From: DAMCAP01 sp964370205
GTDB lineage: Bacteria > Bacillota > Clostridia > Oscillospirales > Ruminococcaceae
Length of the DNA stretch: 39,742 nt
Direction: 5' to 3'
NCBI GenBank assembly: GCA_964370205.1
Contig: CAYJIK010000011.1
Span: forward strand, 1-39,742
In this document: piece after piece, positions 16,807-24,072 of the stretch
Position numbering within the stretch: position 1 is the stretch's first letter
Layout: the number at the start of each line of letters is the position of its first letter
Position numbers and translations under genes: made by a program
Notes under the pieces: generated by a model
What the model was told of the DNA's origin: nothing
What the model saw: the letters and a program-made list of their open reading frames with translations, nothing else
The model's database searches: none

Positions 16807-17088
16807 TTATCCCCTCGCCTCTAAAGGTACGTCGGTGAGTGAATGAGAGGTCTGCCACTCTGTTACGTTAGGAATGTTTTTGCACTTTGTGGGTCTTGTA
16901 CCACGCCATGCAATGTCAGACCACGATAATACGAGTGACCTTGACATCCTAAAGGGCATAGTGTCTACTTCTAATCCTATCCCTTCAGCTCTAGAGGGAA
17001 AGTAGCCGCATTTAACGGGCACACTCTCCAAACGTTTACTTTCCGACAAGTTGTCGGGTTCGGTTTGCTCTTTACTGAAGTTACGCAT
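16807..17088 (-). CDS. Unknown 93-aa protein
   Basis: I choose ATG 17088, which overlaps the stop of the upstream gene as TAATG, the same coupling used elsewhere in this operon. An ATG at 17121 would overlap it by 34 bases. The protein is basic and polar, with no TM segment or signal peptide. Visible features are SESKRLESVPVKCGYFPSRA, a middle strand RSLVLSWSDIAWRG and RPTKCKNIPNVTEWQTSHSL; two cysteines are present. I do not recognise it. It is the last gene before the sheath and is followed by a ~300-base gap. Confidence 0.5.
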   Translation of the reverse strand: MRNFSKEQTEPDNLSESKRLESVPVKCGYFPSRAEGIGLEVDTMPFRMSRSLVLSWSDIAWRGTRPTKCKNIPNVTEWQTSHSLTDVPLEARG

Positions 17089-17798
17089 TAGTCGGGCTCC
17101 GTCATACACAAGAAGCCCCATTCATTCACCTCCTTGTTAAAGTATTCCAGCTCACACGCTCTTCCTCGCTGGCCGGATTCAACGGGTATACAAAACTGAC
17201 CGGTTTCGTCGCTTATTCCGCGATAACTCCGTCTCACCTGTTCCCGCTGAGCGTGTTTGAATTTAAACGGTTGGTCAATTTGATAGCTTCCGTCTAAATT
17301 CTTCGAGAGAATTGAGAACAACTCTCTCTCTTCACCCTCTCCAACTGTATATTCAAGCCCTACGAGACGTTGGGTTGTGTAGCCCTGCAGTGCTATCCAA
17401 TGTTTCCCGCCTGTCTCGCCGTATGCTTGAAGTTTTAAAACCGGTTCCCCGGTTGAGAGTGTCATAACCTCGGTGTGGGGTTCGCATTTACCCACAATCA
17501 TCTCGCAGTCGCCGTAATAAACATTCGGTTTGCGGTAGAGCCGCAAGGCGACCGGTTCGGGGTTTTGGTCTACTTTGTCTATGCTGACCAGATATGGAAG
17601 GTACTTTTCTGCCATTACTATGACGGAAAAGCTGTCCACTCCATCGCCCAGCCCCGAAAAAACGTAGTAACCCTCGGGCTTGCGTATAGGGGTTATACGT
17701 ATGCCGTTAACTAAAAATGTATGCTCAGGTCCGGTTATTACCGAGCCGTTGTAAGAATCTTTTAATAGCAGTATAAAATCTGCACGTAATGAAATCAC
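17088..17798 (-). CDS. Unknown 236-aa CIS-locus protein, beta-rich
   Basis: The start is a GTG at 17798 with GGGAGGA seven bases upstream, itself inside the end of the DUF4255 gene. The first ~95 residues (FILLLKDSYNGSVITGPEHT, VYVFSGLGDGVDSF-like YYVFSGLGDGVDSFSVIV) resemble a prealbumin/Ig-like sandwich of the kind seen in carboxypeptidase-regulatory domains, and the rest is also strand-rich. No TM segment is seen. Its place right after the tube-cap gene suggests a partner of the cap or an accessory on the tail shaft. No function can be assigned with confidence. Confidence 0.7.
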   Translation of the reverse strand: MISLRADFILLLKDSYNGSVITGPEHTFLVNGIRITPIRKPEGYYVFSGLGDGVDSFSVIVMAEKYLPYLVSIDKVDQNPEPVALRLYRKPNVYYGDCEMIVGKCEPHTEVMTLSTGEPVLKLQAYGETGGKHWIALQGYTTQRLVGLEYTVGEGEERELFSILSKNLDGSYQIDQPFKFKHAQREQVRRSYRGISDETGQFCIPVESGQRGRACELEYFNKEVNEWGFLCMTEPD

Positions 17799-17800
17799 TT

Positions 17801-18382
17801 TTAATCCTCCCGTCTTTGTACCGACGAAATGCTGATGTCTGTAACACGTCTGAACGAATCGGAGCGACGTGACGACAGCAGTACAGGGGTAATGGTAAAG
17901 TGTACTCCCAGCTGATACGGCACGTTTAGCGCTGTCCAGATACGTGTTTTCTCTTCAAATGTCATCTGGGTCAGAGCAAGTGCCGCATTCCCCTCTTCCT
18001 CTTGCACCGAGTGCAGACCACTCATGTTAAGGAGGGAGCTGTCCGCCAGCAGCTGTATACACCTGCCGAGCACTCGCTGTTCCATCTCTGCCGCAGCTGC
18101 TATCTGTGACTTACTGTTCAAAAATAGCATATAATAGAGTGTTAGAGGCTTTGGGGGTGGGGTTCTGGTGTTGTCTAATCGTCTTATCGGGGTTGTGCTC
18201 TTTATCTCACCCTGCTCTTTGATATCATATAAGAACAGGCCCAGCATGTAATCGGTGTTTTTATCTGTGGGGGAGATTAGCTTTATTGACTCGGGGGACG
18301 CTATAGGTTCGGGGCAGAGGCCTTCACGCAGAAGGTTTATAAGTGCCGTGCTAACGTCCGATACCACGAAAAAATCAGCCAC
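17801..18382 (-). CDS. DUF4255 tail terminator/cap protein (Pvc16/Afp16 N-terminal domain)
   Basis: 193 aa from a GTG at 18382, with AAGGAG seven bases upstream. The order VVSDVSTALINLLREGL, then GLFLYDIKEQGE, PPPKPLTLYYMLFLNSK, LGRCIQLLADSSLLN and WTALNVPYQLGVHFTITPVL is the DUF4255/Pvc16_N pattern. In Afp and PVC this protein forms the terminal ring that caps tube and sheath and stops polymerisation. Here it stands at the head of the structural gene block. The length equals the domain alone; longer versions with C-terminal extensions exist elsewhere. Confidence 0.92.
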   Translation of the reverse strand: MADFFVVSDVSTALINLLREGLCPEPIASPESIKLISPTDKNTDYMLGLFLYDIKEQGEIKSTTPIRRLDNTRTPPPKPLTLYYMLFLNSKSQIAAAAEMEQRVLGRCIQLLADSSLLNMSGLHSVQEEEGNAALALTQMTFEEKTRIWTALNVPYQLGVHFTITPVLLSSRRSDSFRRVTDISISSVQRRED

Positions 18383-18415
18383 AGTATCACTCCTTTTTGT
18401 TTGGGTTAAGGTTTA

Positions 18416-20038
18416 CTAGTTATACAGCGACTCCACTGAGAAGTAGGCGATATTTCCGCCGACATTGTCGTAGTAGGAGTATTTGTAAAGTAGTCCATCA
18501 TCTTCATAAGCGTTTCTCACGATAAGGTCTGCAAAGTTCATTTTCACAAGCCTTGTGAACAGCTTATTGTATTTATCAAGCTCAAACACCACGGAGCTAA
18601 ATGCTGTGGGGTTTGTTATTCTTATCTGGTCTATCGCAACACAGTCATCCAGCGCTATCTGCGTGTTATCGGTATACATATCAGCAGAATTCGCAGGGGC
18701 GGTGTATTCGTTGGGGCGGTAAGCAGTGACTTTATCTATTGTTATCAGCTGTTTGTCGTCCTCCCACGAATCGTCCTTTTCACTACGCCATACGTTTTTG
18801 TCTATCTCGTAGTACAGTGTAATGTCCTGTGTTACAAAGTCGGGGGTTGCGTCTACCGCCGGTGGGGTTGTGCTGTCTGTTGAGTCAGCATTTGAGCCGG
18901 TGTCCACCGTACCAGTATACCAACCACCGGAGTTGTCAACTACAGAGCCATCACTGCCACCCGGCATATAGTAGTAGCTACTGTCGCTGTCTCCCGCCGT
19001 TTCGGGGTTCTCCCATGTCTGCACCTGCACTTTAGTGTCGGTGGTGAGAACTACGCCTGCCTGCTCAAACACGAACGCTGTGTCGTCGTCTGAGTAGTAG
19101 ACCTTGGGGGTTTCAAAGAACCAGCTCTCTATCTGGGATAGGTTTGTATTTACAAGTGAAGCATAGTTAATGTTGCCTGCGTACATGGAGCCTGTATACA
19201 ATTCACTGCCGTTTTCGCTGTACAGTGTACCGTTGCCCTGCGCCAGTCCGCCGTGGAACATTCCGTCATACTTCACTGTTCCGTTTTCGTAGTAAAGTAC
19301 GCCCATACCATGGAAAAGGTTGTTTATGAAGTTGCCTTCGTATGCAAGCGTGTAGTCCGGCTGGTACATTCTGCCGGTGCCGGAGAACTGTCCGTTTGCG
19401 AAAGTACCTTCGTATATGAGTTCTCCTCTTTCGGAATAGAGCATTCCTTCACCGCTGTAGAGGTTATCTACAAAAGTGCCCTCGTACTTCTTTACTCCGT
19501 TCGAGTGGAATGCTATACCTTGGCCGTTGTACATATTATTATCAAACATACCTGTGTACAACATCTTACCTTCACGGTCGTAGAGTGTGCCATCACCTGC
19601 CGCGATGCCTTCCTCTACTGCGCCTGTGTATACCCTAGCACCGTCCGCCGCCAAAATGTTTGCAACTCCGACATACTCCTGTAGGTCCATGTCGTTGTAA
19701 TCGAAGGAGGTGTTTGTGAGTACCGCTTCAGGGCTGGGTGGGACAGTGGGTAGAGCGGATGCGAACATGGAGAAGTAGATGAATATTGCCGCACAGCTTC
19801 CCAGTACCACCAGCATAAATATGTTTTTGTAGACCAGGAACTTGCCTATGGATATATAGTCGTCGGAACTTGTGGGTTTCGACTTCATTATTTGACGTAT
19901 CGCCTTATTCAGCGGACGTACAAGTTTAGCTGTGATAACGTTTATGTTGAATAACCGCATTATTCTGAGCAGGCCCATTCGGAATGGCGCCGTTATAGCG
20001 GTTATAACTCTGGTGAATGATGACCAAAATAAATTCAT
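18416..20038 (-). CDS. Membrane MORN-repeat protein
   Basis: 540 aa from ATG 20038, preceded by GGGGAGGGG. The N-terminus is basic and amphipathic (SSFTRVITAITAPFRMGLLR), followed by one TM helix at ~72-94 (FMLVVLGSCAAIFIYFSMFA). Residues ~135-290 are about seven MORN repeats with the pattern Y-x-G-x-F-x-x-x-x-x-x-G-x-G (YEGTFVDNLYSGEGMLY, YEGNFINNLFHGMGVLY). After a Ser/Thr/Gly linker comes a C-terminal domain (~400-540) resembling a discoidin-like ligand module (DCVAIDQIRITNPTAFSSVV). By charge the repeats and C-terminal domain should be outside the membrane. MORN repeats bind membranes or proteins. TAPFR is shared with the 64-aa protein encoded next to it. A role in anchoring the CIS to the envelope is inference. 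Confidence 0.85.
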   Translation of the reverse strand: MNLFWSSFTRVITAITAPFRMGLLRIMRLFNINVITAKLVRPLNKAIRQIMKSKPTSSDDYISIGKFLVYKNIFMLVVLGSCAAIFIYFSMFASALPTVPPSPEAVLTNTSFDYNDMDLQEYVGVANILAADGARVYTGAVEEGIAAGDGTLYDREGKMLYTGMFDNNMYNGQGIAFHSNGVKKYEGTFVDNLYSGEGMLYSERGELIYEGTFANGQFSGTGRMYQPDYTLAYEGNFINNLFHGMGVLYYENGTVKYDGMFHGGLAQGNGTLYSENGSELYTGSMYAGNINYASLVNTNLSQIESWFFETPKVYYSDDDTAFVFEQAGVVLTTDTKVQVQTWENPETAGDSDSSYYYMPGGSDGSVVDNSGGWYTGTVDTGSNADSTDSTTPPAVDATPDFVTQDITLYYEIDKNVWRSEKDDSWEDDKQLITIDKVTAYRPNEYTAPANSADMYTDNTQIALDDCVAIDQIRITNPTAFSSVVFELDKYNKLFTRLVKMNFADLIVRNAYEDDGLLYKYSYYDNVGGNIAYFSVESLYN

Positions 20039-20085
20039 CTGTTACCCCTCCCCTCTCGCTATCGCTTATATGTTCTCTTGAGTAG

Positions 20086-20280
20086 CTATTTCTTTTTTGT
20101 GACACTTTTTGTCACGTCGTTTATCGTCTTGTTTATCTCTTTGTTCACCTCGGAAGTCACCGCCCTTGATATATCTCTGCTTATCTTGTTAGGGTCAGTC
20201 GCTCGAGTTACTTGGTTCTTCGCACTTCTAAAAGGTGCTGTTACCGAGGAAATTATTCGCTTTATAATAGAGTCTATCAT
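20086..20280 (-). CDS. Small 64-aa amphipathic protein with TAPFR motif
   Basis: I choose ATG 20280 because AAGGAGG sits five bases upstream; a longer frame from 20331 would begin inside a duplicated piece of the previous gene. The sequence begins MIDSIIKRIISSVTAPFRSA, nearly repeating the IITAITAPFR-like start of the MORN protein, and then forms a charged Lys/Asn/Thr helix ending VTKSVTKKK. There is no TM helix; a membrane-surface helix is likely. It may compete with or pair with the MORN protein N-terminus. The family is unknown to me. Confidence 0.7.
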   Translation of the reverse strand: MIDSIIKRIISSVTAPFRSAKNQVTRATDPNKISRDISRAVTSEVNKEINKTINDVTKSVTKKK

Positions 20281-20310
20281 GGTGTCCTCCTTGTGGTTGT
20301 TTTTTGTTGT

Positions 20311-20350
20311 TATACTAGCTGTTGTTCGCATTCAAAGAGGTAATTCGTGA
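20311..20350 (-). repeat. Duplicated 3' end of the HAMP/cyclase-like gene (copy A; copy B 20399-20438)
   Basis: The stretch 20311-20350 repeats 20399-20438 with about 38 of 41 positions identical and a period of 88 bases. Copy B is the real 3' end of the 898-aa gene (YLFECEQQLV then TAG). Copy A encodes the same YLFECEQQLV followed by TAA but lacks the rest of the gene. Confidence 0.85.
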
Positions 20351-20397
20351 TATTACCGTGGGATTTGCCAGTTAGACAATTACTTAGCTACATATCA

Positions 20398-23094
20398 CTA
20401 TACTAACTGTTGCTCGCATTCAAAGAGGTAATATCGTGAGACATTGTCAAACTGATTCTCACGCAGTACCATAACGAACAGGTTCTTCGCTTCGTAGTAG
20501 CGTTTTTGACCGTATAGTTCCATTGCCTTGTCGAAAGTACCCTTTGTGTTGTTGATAAGCCTTGTGACTGCGGGCGAGTAGCTGTCGTAGAAGTCGTAGA
20601 GGTGCAGATGCTCGTCATCCAGTAGGCCTATGTAGCGGTTAAAGTAACGGTCGGGGTCTAGATCGTCATAGGCGGTTGAGGTTACTATTAGTCTGCTTGA
20701 CATCTGACGGAACAACTCCTCCTTGAGGGTTAGTCTGTCAAGTTCGTCGGAGATTAGCGCCGATACGTACCTGTTGTTGTCACCGCAGATACCGTAGTAG
20801 AGCTGTGCCTTGTGCAGTACGAATGTAAACTCGGGGCGGTTTTGGACCGGCAGTGTTGTGGTCATACTATCCAGTGCCGCAAGTGACGCAAGTGCGATTT
20901 CCACCGCTTCTGCGACTCCGCCTGTGCTCACTACCTTCAGGCTTGTGAGGTTCATTTTATCCGCCATCGGGGTTACGTTTCTTTCGGAGCAGATTCCGCT
21001 TACGATGTTAAAGAAGCTGTCTGTAGTCTTGCGGACATATTCTATAGGAAGCTGTGAGTTTTTGAAGTACATCCCTATGCTAAGAACGGGGTAGTTACCT
21101 GTTATACCTGTGCCGGACACTACGTCAGCTAGGTTGTTTTTCCCGAGTAGTGATAGTGTCTGCTGTGGGATAAACTTAAAGTATGTTTCGCTGAGGCTCT
21201 TTAGGTTGTAAAGCTGTACGTCTATGTCGCCAACCATTTTGTTGAACACTCTGCTTATGTCAGACAGTTCATCGCCTGTTTCAGCAGGTAGACGTATGGA
21301 GCGGTTGCCTTTTGAAAACTCTTCGATGCCTTCTTTTATTGTCCCCAGTGGGAGTAGTACTCGGTAGAATGCGCCGAACAGTATCAGGAATACTGCAATT
21401 GAAAACAGTACAGCTGTTATAACGTAGTTGATTATGTAGCTGGTCATATAGCTGTCCATATTAGTGGTTAGTACACCTGTTTCGAGTAGGTAGACTGTCG
21501 ATCCGCTTGAGCCGCCTATCGGAGTTATCGCTGTTATGCGCTCGCCGAATGCATCATCTACTATTCCTATCTGCGGTTGACCGGTATACGCCGCACGCTC
21601 ATAAAGAGCGTCAGAAGCGGTGTTTGCAGCCATCTCAAATGGGTAGTAACAGGGGAGTATCGAGTCTACACCGATGTACATTACCATATTGTCAAAGTAC
21701 GCCGTTCTGGTGTACATGTCACGTGTGTTTAGGTTTGCTTTCAGGTACTGGTACGCTTCGCCCGTGTAGTCGGAGGGGTACTCTATTTCTGAGTAGCTCT
21801 CTGTTCCGAACAGGGCGGTAAGCATATTTCCTTCGTCCTCTACCTGTTTTCTAAAGCTGTCCTCCACCGATGTTTTATATGAGTCATAAGCGAAGAACCC
21901 AAAGATCACAACCGCTGCAACAAGTAGCGGTACAGAGGCTACCAATAGCTTCATGATGATAGTTCTACCCTGCTCAACAAGGTATACACAGAGCATTAGA
22001 GCTCCCAGTACACCAAACGCAATAACAAGATAGAGCAGTGAGCGCAGTATGCAGTCCATCAGCACACTGAAGAAGTCGTTGCCTATACTATCTACCACGA
22101 ACGCTTCTCCGCCCTTGCCGATAAGAAGTTCGTAGTATCCGCTCGTTTCGTTTTGTACAACACCAACGTAACTGCCTTGGTCACGCATTGACATTAGCAG
22201 AACGTCTTTAGGGGAGTATCCCGACTGTCCCGAGAATGGGTCAGACCCACTGCGGACAAGCGTTTCAGCACCGCCCCCTGCAGGTATTGCTATGAAGTCG
22301 CCGTTATATGACCATGAAGCGTCCCCTCGTTGTGCTACCATCACACCGCTGTCATACGGAGCGATGAACATAGGATACATACGCTGTGTCAATTCTCTTG
22401 CGGGGTATATTTCTGCTGCTTCTCCACCGTCGGCGCTTGCGTAGTACACCTTGCCCGATTGGGACAGGTAAGCAATATCCAAACCAACTATCAGCGCTTG
22501 ATAAACGCCTTCGTCAGGAGAAATCTCATATTCTCTAAGTGAAAGGGAATACAAATCCACGTCATTTATTATCGTAGCGGTGTCGAAGGCTACTCTTGTA
22601 ATCTTGTCGCCCTCGGGCACTACGCCCATTAGTATAAGATTTGTGTTGGAGGATTGTATCCATCTGTAACGTGTTTGCGAGTCGTCTACTAGGACACGCT
22701 CTGTAACATCCTTGAAGAACCAGCTTCCGAGGTCATAGACCTTCACAGACTGCGACTCATACTCACCTGTCAGCTTGTCACCGTAGTTTAGGAGCAGGAA
22801 CAAGTACTCGTTTTCGTCCATTGCCATGTCCACAACAGTTACAAACTTGTCGTCCTGTATGCGTGACATGTTTATACTGTCCAGCACAGAGCCATATTCG
22901 TCAATCTTGCGTATCAGTATATCGTCACCCTCGTACATAACCGTCAGCGTTTCGCCGTCGCCGAGTGCCTTTACGGGGCCTATACTGTCCATGCCTTGGC
23001 TTGCTATGTCTATTTCGATAACTACTGCGATTATTATAGCCACCAGTGCTATAACAACGGGTAATATTCTGATTATTTTAGATAATACCTTCAC
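20398..23094 (-). CDS. Membrane sensor with HAMP and catalytically degenerate class III cyclase domain
   Basis: 898 aa from a GTG at 23094 with GGGGGAA upstream. TM1 is at ~8-30. Residues 31-340 form an extracytoplasmic beta-rich domain with propeller-like repeats. TM2 (~348-373) and TM3 (~380-402) follow, then a second outside domain (403-550) and TM4 (~553-577). A HAMP segment (LPLGTIKEGIEEFSKGNRSI, ending DELSDISRVFNKM) leads to FKFIPQQTLSLLGKNNLADV, the standard linker of HAMP-adenylate cyclases. In the cyclase-like domain the metal-binding 'FSDIR' is replaced by SIGMYF, and the second metal and substrate residues are not evident. A helical C-terminus (ELYGQKRYYEAKNLF) resembles the TPR-like tails of such cyclases. 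I infer a pseudo-cyclase that transmits conformation rather than making cAMP. Confidence 0.8.
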   Translation of the reverse strand: MKVLSKIIRILPVVIALVAIIIAVVIEIDIASQGMDSIGPVKALGDGETLTVMYEGDDILIRKIDEYGSVLDSINMSRIQDDKFVTVVDMAMDENEYLFLLLNYGDKLTGEYESQSVKVYDLGSWFFKDVTERVLVDDSQTRYRWIQSSNTNLILMGVVPEGDKITRVAFDTATIINDVDLYSLSLREYEISPDEGVYQALIVGLDIAYLSQSGKVYYASADGGEAAEIYPARELTQRMYPMFIAPYDSGVMVAQRGDASWSYNGDFIAIPAGGGAETLVRSGSDPFSGQSGYSPKDVLLMSMRDQGSYVGVVQNETSGYYELLIGKGGEAFVVDSIGNDFFSVLMDCILRSLLYLVIAFGVLGALMLCVYLVEQGRTIIMKLLVASVPLLVAAVVIFGFFAYDSYKTSVEDSFRKQVEDEGNMLTALFGTESYSEIEYPSDYTGEAYQYLKANLNTRDMYTRTAYFDNMVMYIGVDSILPCYYPFEMAANTASDALYERAAYTGQPQIGIVDDAFGERITAITPIGGSSGSTVYLLETGVLTTNMDSYMTSYIINYVITAVLFSIAVFLILFGAFYRVLLPLGTIKEGIEEFSKGNRSIRLPAETGDELSDISRVFNKMVGDIDVQLYNLKSLSETYFKFIPQQTLSLLGKNNLADVVSGTGITGNYPVLSIGMYFKNSQLPIEYVRKTTDSFFNIVSGICSERNVTPMADKMNLTSLKVVSTGGVAEAVEIALASLAALDSMTTTLPVQNRPEFTFVLHKAQLYYGICGDNNRYVSALISDELDRLTLKEELFRQMSSRLIVTSTAYDDLDPDRYFNRYIGLLDDEHLHLYDFYDSYSPAVTRLINNTKGTFDKAMELYGQKRYYEAKNLFVMVLRENQFDNVSRYYLFECEQQLV

Positions 23095-23118
23095 TTGGAA
23101 TTCCCCCGTTTCAATTAG

Positions 23119-24018
23119 CTATATTTCAAGTTCGCCCAGGTAAACCTCGCCAATATTCTCCATTGCGGCGTAACTGACATTTTCTGCAGTCAGTCGGGCA
23201 TAGTTAAGTCGCGTAGTTATCTGGTAGAAAGTGTAGATCACTGTTATCACTACTACCACTCCCAAAAACAACATCAGGGAGTTGCGCTTTACAAAGCCAA
23301 TAATGGTTCTCAACCATCTTAGGCGTCTGTTAATTCCGCCATTTATATCCTCAAGCTCCTCCGGGAGCATTTTTATCTGCGCTAAAATTCTGTTGAGTGT
23401 CCCAAAGCCTTTAGTGCCTATCTTTTTGTAGAACACCTGTAGCTCGTTTGGGTAGTACGGTATATGGTCACCGTACTTCTTTTCAAAGTCGCTTGCTAGC
23501 ACGTTAAATGTGACAGAAGCCACTCTGCTGTAAAAGAGGGTTTCGTTATCTTCGTTGTCGTTCCATTCGTGAAAATCGAGGAAGTAGTTTAGGTAAACAC
23601 TCTTCTCTCGTGTTAAGTTTATGTTTCGTGGGTTTAGTAGTAGCATACCCATGCTACTTGTTATGCCGCTTTGCGCAACCGCCGCAACAAACGCTGTGGC
23701 GACTTCTACTCTATCGCTAAATTCTGATATGTAGACATTGTCCATATCAAGCAGTCGACTTTCGCTTTGGTAGGTGAATACCAGTGAAAACGAGTCCTTT
23801 AGCGTGAATGATCCTATGTAGTCGGAATTGTCCTTAAACAGCTCCTCCTGTGCCATAATGCCTGCTATTTCTCGTCTTATGACGGGAGAGGTGATTGATA
23901 TAACTGTGTAAAATACGCCGGTGTCCCTTTTTCTGTCGGCACATACCGTAATTTCGTTAGTGTCGTTCTTTATAACGGTTCTCACGACATCAAGCTGCAT
24001 ATTCAAAGCTTCTATCAA
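23119..24018 (-). CDS. Membrane-anchored pseudokinase-like protein
   Basis: 299 aa. A TTG at 24018 has GGGAGAG upstream; ATG 24000 is an alternative. The cytoplasmic ~240 residues read like a kinase fold without its catalytic residues: strands ITVCADRKRDTGVFYTVISI, a helix EIAGIMAQEELF, the hinge FSLVFTYQSESRLL, a helix VATAFVAAVAQ, then LLLNPRNINLTREKSVYLNY at the catalytic-loop site. HRD and DFG are absent (NYF stands at DFG). One TM helix (~247-265) is preceded by Arg/Lys, with a short C-terminus outside. This plan resembles EssB/YukC of type VII secretion, but that comparison is by eye. It sits between the fibre-like protein and the pseudo-cyclase, suggesting one envelope complex. Confidence 0.6.
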   Translation of the reverse strand: MIEALNMQLDVVRTVIKNDTNEITVCADRKRDTGVFYTVISITSPVIRREIAGIMAQEELFKDNSDYIGSFTLKDSFSLVFTYQSESRLLDMDNVYISEFSDRVEVATAFVAAVAQSGITSSMGMLLLNPRNINLTREKSVYLNYFLDFHEWNDNEDNETLFYSRVASVTFNVLASDFEKKYGDHIPYYPNELQVFYKKIGTKGFGTLNRILAQIKMLPEELEDINGGINRRLRWLRTIIGFVKRNSLMLFLGVVVVITVIYTFYQITTRLNYARLTAENVSYAAMENIGEVYLGELEI

Positions 24019-24037
24019 GATCTCTCCCGCCTTTCAG

Positions 24038-24072
24038 ATTACCGCGCTACCTTGTAGCATAGCTACGGTAAT
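24038..24072 (-). other. Intercistronic hairpin after the 602-aa gene
   Basis: Directly after the stop codon, ATTACCG/CGGTAAT (7 bp) encloses GCTA/TAGC. There is no U-tract, so it is more likely an mRNA stability or processing element than a terminator. Confidence 0.6.

Noticed and set aside
20281..20331. Longer 81-aa start for the small TAPFR protein
   Set aside because: The extra residues come from the duplicated 3' end of the neighbouring gene in another frame, and the strong AAGGAGG points to ATG 20280.
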